From JADMIH01 sp035274425 (GTDB taxonomy: Bacteria; Chloroflexota; Chloroflexia; QHBQ01; JADMIH01): a DNA stretch of 64,000 nt. The position numbers and the translations under genes are program-made. The notes under the pieces were generated by a model, which worked only from the letters and a program-made list of their open reading frames with translations, was not told the DNA's origin and ran no database searches. The first letter of the stretch is position 1. Each line of letters begins with the position of its first letter. Where the stretch lies: contig DATEOC010000004.1 of assembly GCA_035274425.1 (NCBI GenBank), forward strand, positions 1 through 64,000. The letters are read 5' to 3'. Below are positions 16,771-24,456 of this stretch, one piece after another.

Positions 16771-16808
16771 CTAACCTCCGATGTTAAGGATTCCCTATCG
16801 GAGGTTAG
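16771..16808 (+). terminator. Hairpin at end of ispD-ispF-dtd operon
   Basis: CTAACCTCCGAT (16771-16782) pairs perfectly with ATCGGAGGTTAG (16797-16808). Only a short U-poor tail follows, so termination strength is uncertain. Confidence 0.6.
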
Positions 16809-16896
16809 GTTCTATCAATGGGACGCGGCGAATAATGCAGATGTAGGGGCGCTTGACGTGGGCATACTCAGTTCGTTATCCTTATATGATCCATGT

Positions 16897-16990
16897 GGGG
16901 GTGGATAGGTCCCGGTGGGCTTCACAGTCTTCAAAACTGCTGTGCGTTACGCAGAGTGGCGCAGGTGGGTTCGACTCCCATGCACTCCCG
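16897..16990 (+). tRNA. selC: tRNA-Sec (selenocysteine), anticodon UCA
   Basis: The anticodon loop CTTCAAA carries TCA. The fold has the long bacterial tRNA-Sec form: an 8-base acceptor arm (16897-16904 against 16982-16989, seven pairs counting one G-U), an extended D stem (AGGTCC/GGGCTT) with loop CGGT, a long variable arm (TGCG-TTA-CGCA) and a T arm GTGGG-TTCGACT-CCCAT. Discriminator G is followed by CC in the genome. It implies that the organism makes selenoproteins and carries selA/selB elsewhere; none is visible in this window. Confidence 0.88.
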
Positions 16991-17099
16991 CCCTCACAGT
17001 GAAATAAGGAATTAGGAGCTATAGCCGAAAGGTCCCAGGCCTTAAGGTACCACGCGCGCCGAGACCAAAAGCCTATACCGTATAGGGTAGCGGCGCGTC

Positions 17100-17105
17100 T
17101 ATAAT
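17100..17105 (+). promoter_or_regulatory. TATAAT box nine bases before the SLH-CAP start
   Basis: Perfect TATAAT with the ATG at 17115 and no Shine-Dalgarno between; transcription would start about three bases before the ATG, giving an almost leaderless message. An inverted repeat CGCGCCG/CGGCGCG (about 17054 and 17091) lies upstream. Confidence 0.5.
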
Positions 17106-17114
17106 GATCGGGCT

Positions 17115-18200
17115 ATGAAAACATATTCTCTATCTCTCCAATATCGTTTGGCGGCTATCGCATTGTTGCTGGTAGGTGTGGTCTTATACCCACTTGGGGC
17201 ACGTGCCTCTGAGAATGGCGCTTCTCAAATCTCAGGCACTACCAATACCGGCCCCACCTCCCCAGCCACGTGCGCGCTCCCCTTCACCGACGTTCAGACC
17301 TCCGATTACTTCTATGAAGGGGTCTTCAACCTGTTTTGCCGGGGGGCTATAGGCGGCTACCCCGACAACACCTTCCGTCCCGGAAACAACACTACACGCG
17401 GCCAACTCGCCAAGATCGAAGTGCTCGCGAAGGGATGGGAGCTGGTGGACCCGGCTACACCCTCCTTCTCCGACGTGGTACGGGACAACCCTTTCTATCA
17501 ATATATAGAGACGGCCCTCGTGCACAACGTCCTTGGCGGCTACACGGACGGCACCTTCAGGCCCACTGCTGAGGTTACACGCAGCCAGCTTGCCAAGGTA
17601 GTGGTCTCGGCTGAGGGGTGGCCCCTCGTTACCCCTGGCAGTCCAACCTTCTCGGATGTGCCATCAGGTAGCACCTTCTACAGCTATGTAGAGACGGCTG
17701 TCGCTCACGGCGTACTCTCCGGCTATACGGACGGCATGTTCCGCCCAGGCAACGCGGCGACACGCGGGCAGATAGCCAAGATAGTCTACCTGGCGACCGC
17801 GCCTCAGATGACCGCCGAGGAAGCCGAAACGATTCGCATCATCAACGAGCGGCGCGCCGCGATGGGTATAGGCACGCTGCGGATAGACCCGGCGATGAAC
17901 GCCGCCGCTCGCCGCCATTCGTTCGACATCGGCCCCCAGCAGTTGTGCCAGCACACAGGCACGGATGGCACCACCCCCTGGGACCGCCTCGCGCAGGCAG
18001 GCTACGGAGGTTGGGGAGCGGGCGAGGTCGTCGCGTGCAACTACGTCACTCCCCTGGACGCAGTAGATGGCTGGTGGGACAGCCCGGGCCACTATGCCGT
18101 CCTGACCGACCCCGCCGTGAACGACATCGGCTGCGGCTGGTGGATCAACTCCGAGGGCTACGGCTGGCAGACATGCGATACTGGTATCTCGGTAAGATAA
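17115..18200 (+). CDS. Secreted S-layer-homology (SLH) CAP-domain protein
   Basis: 361 residues. There is a signal peptide (YRLAAIALLLVGVVLYPLGARA), then three SLH repeats (FTDVQTSDYFYEGVFNLFCR with GGYPDNTFRPGNNTTRGQLA; FSDVVRDNPFYQYIETALVH with GGYTDGTFRP; FSDVPSGSTFYSYVETAVAH with SGYTDGMFRP), then a CAP/SCP domain (about 235-361) with ARRHSFDIG, GENV-like GAGEVVACNY and SPGHYAVLTDP. SLH domains bind cell-wall polymers, so the CAP domain is displayed on the surface. CAP proteins can bind lipids or act as proteases; which applies here is unknown. Confidence 0.9.
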   Translation: MKTYSLSLQYRLAAIALLLVGVVLYPLGARASENGASQISGTTNTGPTSPATCALPFTDVQTSDYFYEGVFNLFCRGAIGGYPDNTFRPGNNTTRGQLAKIEVLAKGWELVDPATPSFSDVVRDNPFYQYIETALVHNVLGGYTDGTFRPTAEVTRSQLAKVVVSAEGWPLVTPGSPTFSDVPSGSTFYSYVETAVAHGVLSGYTDGMFRPGNAATRGQIAKIVYLATAPQMTAEEAETIRIINERRAAMGIGTLRIDPAMNAAARRHSFDIGPQQLCQHTGTDGTTPWDRLAQAGYGGWGAGEVVACNYVTPLDAVDGWWDSPGHYAVLTDPAVNDIGCGWWINSEGYGWQTCDTGISVR

Positions 18201-18559
18201 TACTCCAGTAAGCAGAAGGCAGAAGGCAGAAGGCAGAAATAACGTACTCTCTAGTCGGAGTTAAGTTAGCAAGTGCTACTTCTCTTCTGCTAACCGTCTT
18301 TCGTCTTTCGTCTTTCGTCTTCTGCTGACTGCCGTCTGCTTTCCAATTTTACGCTCGTATGTTCTAGCGGGTCGAGCTAATATCAGCCAACGAAAGAATA
18401 GTAGAAATCGTTATATAAAATCGGAGGCCGGAGTTGGGGAAATCGCTTGACTCTCGCCTCCGATTCCTTTATTCTTACAAAACCTTCGGGAGTTCCCCAC
18501 TCAACAGCTCCCATCTTGGTAGCGAGGGTTAGGCCCTTGCACTCACGTTCCATCTTAAG
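18201..18559. other. Intergenic region with heptamer arrays and a structured segment
   Basis: GCAGAAG units (18212-18238) and TTTCGTC units (18296-18321) flank a short unique stretch. At 18420-18464 ATCGGAGGC pairs with GCCTCCGAT. On the minus strand this hairpin is followed by TTTTATAT, like an intrinsic terminator. Further local inverted pairs (GTTGGGGAA/TTCCCCAC, GGGAG/CTCCC) make 18415-18560 a candidate structured RNA. No known RNA family was recognised. Confidence 0.4.
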
Positions 18560-18900
18560 GTGGGCGTAAAAAAATCTCAGCCTGGCGACGATCCTTATAG
18601 GAAAAAAGTACTAGGGCCACGCACCAATTATGGTGTAAATGTGTGGATTCTGTTGTTTACCCCTAGACAAGGAGATACTAGATGTTGTATATTAGCAATG
18701 GATGGGCCACAACATATGGACAATCCATTGCAGAGGCGAAAATATACACATGGTCCGGTGGATTAGTGGAAAACTTTATGCACGTAAGATGTGGAAAAAT
18801 CGGCATGGTGAGTCATTTCGTGCGTAAGATATAAACCACTCTTATGGAAATCGGTCACAAAACCCATTGTGGGCTTAGACCTGGGCTGGTATGATTGGTA
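18560..18900. other. Probable replication origin (oriC) with DnaA-box-like sites
   Basis: The AT-richer, non-coding region upstream of dnaA holds a cluster of DnaA-box-like nonamers: TGTGGATTC (18642), TATGGACAA (18715), GGTGGATTA (18757), AGTGGAAAA (18765) and TGTGGAAAA (18790, one mismatch to TGTGGATAA). Strand composition switches from C-rich to G-rich across this region regardless of gene direction. These signs together support a chromosomal origin; the exact unwinding element is not identified. Confidence 0.6.
18867..18895 (+). promoter_or_regulatory. Possible dnaA promoter
   Basis: TTGTGG (18867-18872) and TATGAT (18890-18895), 17-base spacer. It would give a leader of about 160 bases that includes a CGCAGAG repeat cluster (18921-18950). 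Confidence 0.4.
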
Positions 18901-19062
18901 AAACGTGGCGAAGGACGATATTCACCGCAGAGACGCAGAGGGCGCAGAGGTTTTTGGGGTGATATGTAAAAGGTCCAAAGTCTGAGGTCGAGAGGGAATA
19001 CCAGCTAACGAAATTTAGAGTTATCAAGTTTGCATTGAGATTGAGAACGAGGGGGAGTCTGC

Positions 19063-20727
19063 ATGAACGCTAAGCAAGTCTGGCAGGCCGCGCTTGGAGA
19101 GCTTCAGGTAAAGGTGCCGGGGCCGAGTTTCCAAACATGGCTCAAGAACACCTCCATAGCCGCATTCGAAGGTAACAACCGGGTGGTGATAGCCGTTCCG
19201 AGCAATTTCGCTAAGGAATGGCTGGAGAACAAGTTCAGCAAGGTTATTGCGGAGACGCTGAACAACGTGCTCGGGTATAAGGTCGAGGTGCGGTTTGAGG
19301 TGCGGAGCCAGGCCCGCCATGAGAGCGGGCGCTCTTTGCAGGCGCTCGATGGCGTCGTGGCCGATGCGCAGGAGCGAGCGGCGGCTGTCGGCGAGCACAT
19401 ATCCAATCCTTTCTCTCCGAAGGTGCAGCCTATACCGGTGGTCGCGCAGCCTTCTATGTCGGCAGGGAACAACATGCCGACGCAGATACATGCAGGACGC
19501 GAGGTGCCGCAACAGCCGTCAGGTACTCCGGCATATACAGGAGCAGGCGGCAAGATTACAAGCATAGCGCGGCCTGGGGCGAGCAACGTCATACCGGCGA
19601 GCAGGTCGGGCATAGGGAGTGGGCCTGGGGTGGTATCCTCGCAGGGTAAGAGAAATGGGCCTGGCTTCCAGTTCGAGATGGGGTTGGAAGAGAACACGAT
19701 GCTCAACCCCAGGTACGTCTTTGAGCGTTTCATCGTAGGCAAGAGCAATCAGCTCGCGCACGCGGCCTCCATGGCCGTCGCCGAGCGGCCTGCCGGTGCA
19801 TATAACCCCCTCTTCCTGTACGGCGGGGTGGGGATGGGTAAGACGCACCTCCTCCACGCTATCGGGCATGAGGTCATCAAGCAAATGCCTGGCATCAGGG
19901 TGCTGTACGTGTCGTCGGAGAAGTTCACGAACGACCTCATCAACGCGATACGCGATCAGAGGAACGACTCCTTCCGCAATATGTACCGCTCGGTAGACGT
20001 GCTGCTGATAGACGACATACAGTTCATCGCCGGCAAGGAGAGCACGCAAGAAGAGTTCTTCCACACCTTCAACGCGCTGCACGGGGCGAACAAGCAGATA
20101 GTGCTCTGCTCGGACCGCCCGCCCAAGGCGATCCTTACCCTTGAGGAGAGGCTGCGCAGCCGCTTCGAGTGGGGCCTTATCGCAGACATACAGCCACCAG
20201 ACCTGGAGACCAGGATCGCGATCTTGCGGGCAAAGGCTGAGACGGCTGCTGTGGCGGTGCCGGGAGACGTGGTAGATTTCATAGCCCGGAAGGTGCAGAG
20301 CAACATACGCGAGCTTGAGGGGGCGCTGAACCGGATAGTGGCTTTCGCGCAACTGAACAGCGCGCCGGTGAGCGTCGACCTGGCCGCGGCTTCGCTCAAC
20401 GACCTGGGTGCGAACTCTCGCAGAAGGCCCATCAATGCAGATAGGATAGTGGAGACGGTGTCTAGCTTCTTCAACCTGGAGCCTGAGGACCTGAAGACCG
20501 GTTCGAGGAGCCGCGAGGTGCTTGTGCCGAGGCAGATAGCGATGTATTTGATGCGCGAAGAAGTGGAGCTGCCTTTCATACAGATTTCAGCTTTCTTCGG
20601 CAAAAGGGACCACACCACGGCGATGCACTCGTACGAGAAGATAGAGAACCTGGTTGAGTCGGACAACCAGATGCGGCAGGAAGTGCTGACGATACGGCAG
20701 ATGCTGTACGGGGAGCATGAGCGGTAA
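19063..20727 (+). CDS. dnaA: Chromosomal replication initiator protein DnaA
   Basis: Binds DnaA boxes at oriC and opens the duplex. 554 residues, long because domain II (about 90-200) is extended and Gly/Pro/Ser-rich. Domain I begins MNAKQVWQAALGELQVKVPG. The AAA+ domain has Walker A GGVGMGKTHLLHAIGHE, Walker B VLLIDDIQFIAGKE, and the sensor region RLRSRFEWGLIADIQPPD. Domain IV carries the DnaA signature in a slightly changed form (FGKRDHTTAMHSYEKIE, normally GxRDHSTV). ATG 19063 follows GAGGGGGAG. A GC-rich hairpin with a TTTTAT tail lies near 20760-20795. Confidence 0.97.
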   Translation: MNAKQVWQAALGELQVKVPGPSFQTWLKNTSIAAFEGNNRVVIAVPSNFAKEWLENKFSKVIAETLNNVLGYKVEVRFEVRSQARHESGRSLQALDGVVADAQERAAAVGEHISNPFSPKVQPIPVVAQPSMSAGNNMPTQIHAGREVPQQPSGTPAYTGAGGKITSIARPGASNVIPASRSGIGSGPGVVSSQGKRNGPGFQFEMGLEENTMLNPRYVFERFIVGKSNQLAHAASMAVAERPAGAYNPLFLYGGVGMGKTHLLHAIGHEVIKQMPGIRVLYVSSEKFTNDLINAIRDQRNDSFRNMYRSVDVLLIDDIQFIAGKESTQEEFFHTFNALHGANKQIVLCSDRPPKAILTLEERLRSRFEWGLIADIQPPDLETRIAILRAKAETAAVAVPGDVVDFIARKVQSNIRELEGALNRIVAFAQLNSAPVSVDLAAASLNDLGANSRRRPINADRIVETVSSFFNLEPEDLKTGSRSREVLVPRQIAMYLMREEVELPFIQISAFFGKRDHTTAMHSYEKIENLVESDNQMRQEVLTIRQMLYGEHER

Positions 20728-20829
20728 AGGACGGACGAAGGACGAAAGACGACGAACGATGGGGAGGGGGCGGGGACGCCTCCTCTCTTTTATTTGGCGG
20801 GTGGTGGGTGAAGCGAAAGGGAAGGGTCT

Positions 20830-21066
20830 ATGGTCAGGGCTTTGCAGCGCATCGCGGGTATAACCATCCTTGCGTCTATCGTGATTGGGTTTGGATCGTT
20901 CCTGATCTGGACCATCAGTGCGGCGCAGGGGCTACCGTTTCCGTTGGGAGTGTTGCTTGGCCTTGCCATTTTCATCGTCGTTTTCCCTGTAGGCGCATAC
21001 GTGCTGTATGTGGCTTTGATCGTCTGCTATGAGTGGATTACAGGGAAGAGCGTGACGTGGCGATAA
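20830..21066 (+). CDS. Small membrane protein
   Basis: 78 residues with two hydrophobic helices (IAGITILASIVIGFGSFLIW and GVLLGLAIFIVVFPVGAYVL) and a short polar tail. ATG 20830 has AAGGGAAGGG upstream. Placed 100 bases after dnaA. No family recognised; its clean membrane profile and ribosome-binding site make it a likely real gene. Confidence 0.6.
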   Translation: MVRALQRIAGITILASIVIGFGSFLIWTISAAQGLPFPLGVLLGLAIFIVVFPVGAYVLYVALIVCYEWITGKSVTWR

Positions 21067-21201
21067 GATCACTCTCCTATTTTTAATCACAAAGAATACA
21101 AAGAGACAAAGGCCACAAAGGTTTTTGGGATTAACCGCAGAGGCGCGGAGACGCAGAGGTTTAATTGGGTATTTTGATGTTAAGGTGGCGAGGTTGCGGT
21201 G

Positions 21202-21230
21202 GTAGGGGCATGGCGACGCCATGCCCCTAC
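21202..21230. repeat. GTAGGGGC palindrome inside repeat copy 2
   Basis: Arms GTAGGGGCATGGCG and CGCCATGCCCCTAC separated by a single base; the same family as 5869-5896. Confidence 0.8.
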
Positions 21231-21392
21231 GGGCGTGTTGAAGGGTAGGGTGTGGGTGCCCCGATGACCGTAACTGGTACTGGTTGGTTTCCTCTCCTTT
21301 GTATTGTGTAAGGATAGGTGGGGAGAGGGTGTGGGGCGGCGCTCCACCAGCGGGGATTGACCTGCGCCGCGACACTTTGCTGCCGGGTGCTG

Positions 21393-21438
21393 CGTGAAAC
21401 GTGAAACGTGAAACGTGAAACGTGAAACGTGAAACGTG
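21393..21438. repeat. Heptamer array CGTGAAA
   Basis: Six to seven tandem units in repeat copy 2; short versions are at 32028-32045 and 37855-37870, both at gene 3' ends. Confidence 0.9.
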
Positions 21439-21764
21439 ATGGAAGTAGTGGAGAGCAGCACACGGCAGGTAGGCCTATTGGATTGTGATGTAGTGATATG
21501 AGTAGGCACTCCTCTGGGGAGCAGAGTGATCCTTTCTGTCACTCTATATCGGGGCACCAGCGGGTTCCCTGAGTGTTGATGGCCCTCGCTACGGTCGCGG
21601 GGGTTGAGATGCATCTATTATATTAATCCCATTTCGAGGCCATTTTGGGACAGGTTTTTGGCACCAATTTGGGCTATTTTGAAAATTGGTTTGAAATGGA
21701 GACCGCAGCCCTAACGAATTGATACACGGTTGGCGGTTTGAGGTCTCGAGGGTAAAATGGCGTC

Positions 21765-22313
21765 ATGCCTGGATACTCCTACAATCTGCAACACGCTCTC
21801 GGTTTCACCTCAGATGATTTGGAGGCAAACCGTAACGGCTATCTGACGGATAGACAACAGGAGATGCTGGCAGAGAGGCGCAGGCTGCGCGGTTGCAGCA
21901 CGCTGGCCGCAGTGGTGACGTTTATGGTCAGTGCGGCTTTGCTAGTGCTCGCGCCGCTATTCTTCGGCGGCACGACTGTACAAAACGCTGATACTACGTT
22001 TCGCGAGGTGCTGCCTTACACTCTTATGGCAGCAGGGATACTTCTTGGTACGGCACTTATCTTTACTGTTACGGGATACGTACGAAGCAGCGATCTGACA
22101 GCAGGCAAGATTAGCGTGATAGAGGGTAAGGCCAAACTATCCACACGCTACTTCAGCAAGATACGCATGCCAGGCTATTACGTGACGGTAGGCGGGGTGC
22201 GCTTCCAGGTTCAAAAGGGTGAGATTGAGGCTTTTATCGATGGGGATAGCTATCGAGTATATTATGTCAAGAACCCGCCGATAGAGATGGTCCTCTCGGC
22301 GGAGATGCTGTAA
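21765..22313 (+). CDS. Membrane protein of unknown function
   Basis: 182 residues. A polar N-terminus (about 1-40) is followed by two membrane helices (LAAVVTFMVSAALLVLAPLFF and TLMAAGILLGTALIFTVTGYV), then a beta-rich C-terminal domain of about 80 residues (SVIEGKAKLSTRYFSK, YVTVGGVRFQVQKGEIEAFI). No family recognised. TAAAAT at 21751-21756 stands eight bases before the ATG with no Shine-Dalgarno, so translation may be leaderless. Confidence 0.65.
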   Translation: MPGYSYNLQHALGFTSDDLEANRNGYLTDRQQEMLAERRRLRGCSTLAAVVTFMVSAALLVLAPLFFGGTTVQNADTTFREVLPYTLMAAGILLGTALIFTVTGYVRSSDLTAGKISVIEGKAKLSTRYFSKIRMPGYYVTVGGVRFQVQKGEIEAFIDGDSYRVYYVKNPPIEMVLSAEML

Positions 22314-22378
22314 GCGTGGCACTAACAGTGCAATAACAGTAAATATGTGAGCGATTAGATTGACGCAAGGGGAGTTAT

Positions 22379-22750
22379 ATGAAGAATGAACTACAAGAAA
22401 CAGAGTGCGCAACGTGGGTACCAGTTGTACGAGTGGAGGAGTTACCCCCAGGGAGCTTCACACGCATCAGCCACGAGGGGATCGACATCGCGGTGTTCAA
22501 CCAGGAGGGGGAGTTTTACGCGATTGGGGATACATGCACGCACGCAGAGGCGTCCCTTACCGACGGCGACTTCTACGAGGATATGCGAGGCTGGGTGGTT
22601 GAGTGCCCCCTGCACGGCTCGCAGTTCGACGTGAAGACGGGGGAGGCGGTGTCACTGCCCGCGACTGGGAACGTGGGAAAGTACAGGACGAAAGTCGAGG
22701 ATGGGGTGGTGTACGTAGACCCGGTGCCTATTATTCCCAGGGACGAATGA
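22379..22750 (+). CDS. Rieske [2Fe-2S] ferredoxin
   Basis: 123 residues. The two cluster-binding motifs are intact: CTHAEASL (C-x-H) and CPLHGSQFDVKTG (C-x-x-H). The spacing and the GEAVSLPATGNVGKYRTKVE tail resemble soluble ferredoxins of Rieske dioxygenase systems and NirD-like proteins. It transfers electrons; no oxygenase partner is nearby, so the pathway is unknown. ATG 22379 follows AGGGGAG. Downstream (22752-22835) is a cluster of CGCAAAG/CGCAGAG repeats. Confidence 0.9.
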   Translation: MKNELQETECATWVPVVRVEELPPGSFTRISHEGIDIAVFNQEGEFYAIGDTCTHAEASLTDGDFYEDMRGWVVECPLHGSQFDVKTGEAVSLPATGNVGKYRTKVEDGVVYVDPVPIIPRDE

Positions 22751-22832
22751 TTTAAACGCAAAGACGCAAAGGTAGCTAAGAACGCAAAGGTTTATTAGGA
22801 ATTCACCGCAGAGACGCGGAGGCGCAGAGGTA

Positions 22833-23321
22833 TTAAGGAGTAAGGAGAGTCTTCACCATCGTGAAGAGAGGCGTGCCGAATAGGTCGTGAGGGCCTTCAT
22901 CGGTGCGCTGGAAGCCCCATTTTTCATATAGGCGGATGGCACGAGCCAGAAAGGGAGTTGTGCTCAGGAACATGCGCCTGTGGCCTTGCGCAAGCGCGAA
23001 GTCCTCGACGTGCCGCAATAACAGCTCCCCTATTCTATGGCCCCTTGCTGAGGGCAGGATGGCCATGCTTCGGATGTATAGCGACTCCCCTTTGGGGACG
23101 GCAGCTATCGTGCCGACGATTACGCCGTCCTGTAAGGCGACCCACATTGGGCCTTCATCTATGCGAGGGCGTATCACGTCGGCGGTGGGAGTGGTAGCCT
23201 TAAAGCCTCCGGGGGTGTAAAGAGGCTCGTACTCTTTGAAGGAGTCGTAGAGGGCTGAGGCTATCAATGGGATGTCGCCCTGGGTGGCGAGGCGTATTTG
23301 TAGAGGGGAATATTGAACCAA
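22833..23321 (-). CDS. GNAT-family N-acetyltransferase
   Basis: 162 residues with the GNAT acetyl-CoA-binding core: SLYIRSMAILPSARGHRIGE (motif A with R/Q-x-x-G-x-G/A variant) and ARAIRLYEKWGFQRTDEGP near the end. Substrate unknown. The only upstream start is TTG 23321, which lies in the middle of a perfect 19-bp palindrome. The gene follows the kinase by 15 bases on the same strand. Confidence 0.8.
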   Translation of the reverse strand: MVQYSPLQIRLATQGDIPLIASALYDSFKEYEPLYTPGGFKATTPTADVIRPRIDEGPMWVALQDGVIVGTIAAVPKGESLYIRSMAILPSARGHRIGELLLRHVEDFALAQGHRRMFLSTTPFLARAIRLYEKWGFQRTDEGPHDLFGTPLFTMVKTLLTP

Positions 23322-23331
23322 TGGTTCAATC
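23313..23331. promoter_or_regulatory. 19-bp perfect palindrome at the GNAT start codon
   Basis: ATTGAACCAATGGTTCAAT reads the same on both strands apart from its centre base. It covers the TTG start of the GNAT gene and could be an operator or a small hairpin that limits translation. Confidence 0.5.
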
Positions 23332-23336
23332 GCACC

Positions 23337-24437
23337 TTAATTCCCAACCGCGAGCCAAGTTACTTTGCATCCCCACAGCTTGTTCTTATTCCAGGTCCCT
23401 ACTTTGATCTTCGCACGTTTTGAATTGATGTCAGAAACCTCAACCCAGCATCTGGTTGTAGTATCACCAATTGGTGATGTATCTAGCATTGAGAAGGATG
23501 CATGCACAATTGGCGGCGATTTGAAACTAGACTTGAATATAATTTCAAAATCCCGATACTCATATCCTTCCCCATCATAGTCCCAGCCAACGATGCCCTG
23601 CTCTGCTATCATAACTGTCACCATCCTATTAAACGATATCTCCTGTAACGCTCGTATGAACTCCTCACAGGATTGGAATCTCTTGGTCTCGTCCTTTGCC
23701 AGCGCCTTTTGGAGTATTTGTGATAGACCTCTGTAACCAGGGATATCTGTAATTTTAGGACCGGCCCCCGGGTTCTTGATTTCCTCTTCGCTTGCAAATG
23801 GACGCTTTTTATAGAGCATCTCGTAAAGTATGACTCCTACTGCCCACAGATCGGTCCGGCGAGATGTCTTCTTTCTTGAATCTAATTGCTCTGGAGCCAT
23901 ATACTGCCAGGTTCCACTAACGTTTCCTAAGATTGTGTGATCAGTAATAACTGCAATACCAAGGTCCCCAACCTTAATCACGTTGCCTTTGATAAAAATG
24001 TTTTCGGGCTTGAGGTCTCGATGAAGAATACTACGTTTGTGGCATGCTGATAGACCATTTAGTATCCCAACGCAATAATCTAGCGCCATTTCAGGGTATA
24101 ACGAACCTAAGGCATTCCGAAGCGTGCCCTGATCTGCATACTCTGTTGCGATATAGAAAACATCGTTCCCGACGTCATCCCTGTAATAATCGCACTGTTT
24201 GTACCCAATCACATTTTTGTGCCTCAATTGCAATAGTGGTTTTACTTCTCTCTTTAGATCTTCCAAGCCCCGCTCAGGATTCTTGAAAACTTTGAGTGCG
24301 ACATTTTCTTCGTGCACTCTATCCCAGGCCAACCACGTTACACCAAAATAGCCCTCCCCTAAAGGTTTGGGGCCTCGGAGCTCATATTTTCCTAACGTCT
24401 TCACGCTTACTTCTTGTCCATAGCTGAACATTTGCAT
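23337..24437 (-). CDS. Serine/threonine protein kinase fused to an H-type-lectin-like domain
   Basis: 366 residues. The Hanks-type kinase domain (about 15-265) has the Gly loop GEGYFG (27-32), K49 in VALK, the catalytic loop HRDLKPEN (139-146), DLG (158-160, in place of DFG) and APE (181-183). Residues about 280-366 form a beta-rich domain ending IKVGTWNKNKLWGCKVTWLA, with SFKSPPIVHASFSMLD before it. This resembles the H-type lectin fold, which binds galactose-type sugars. No membrane helix separates the domains, so the lectin-like part would be cytoplasmic. The gene is AT-richer than its neighbours, suggesting transfer. The lectin call is by pattern only. Confidence 0.8.
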   Translation of the reverse strand: MQMFSYGQEVSVKTLGKYELRGPKPLGEGYFGVTWLAWDRVHEENVALKVFKNPERGLEDLKREVKPLLQLRHKNVIGYKQCDYYRDDVGNDVFYIATEYADQGTLRNALGSLYPEMALDYCVGILNGLSACHKRSILHRDLKPENIFIKGNVIKVGDLGIAVITDHTILGNVSGTWQYMAPEQLDSRKKTSRRTDLWAVGVILYEMLYKKRPFASEEEIKNPGAGPKITDIPGYRGLSQILQKALAKDETKRFQSCEEFIRALQEISFNRMVTVMIAEQGIVGWDYDGEGYEYRDFEIIFKSSFKSPPIVHASFSMLDTSPIGDTTTRCWVEVSDINSKRAKIKVGTWNKNKLWGCKVTWLAVGN

Positions 24438-24456
24438 TCTTGTGTTTAGATGGAGG

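Larger units (their letters stand above)
21082..21701 (-). repeat. 0.6-kb dispersed repeat, copy 2 (inverted)
   Basis: Reverse complement of copy 1 at 9609-10193 with all conserved blocks in the same order. It differs by insertions, most clearly an expanded array of CGTGAAA heptamers (21393-21438) where copy 1 has only one or two units, and a few extra bases near 21300. The two copies flank 10.9 kb that includes rny to dnaA and the origin. Confidence 0.85.

Noticed and set aside
18415..18560. Assignment as 6S RNA, SRP RNA or tmRNA
   Set aside because: None of the conserved sequence signatures of these RNAs could be recognised; kept only as a structured region.
18560..18766. 68-codon open frame upstream of dnaA
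   Set aside because: No ribosome-binding site or family features; it overlaps the DnaA-box cluster of the probable origin.
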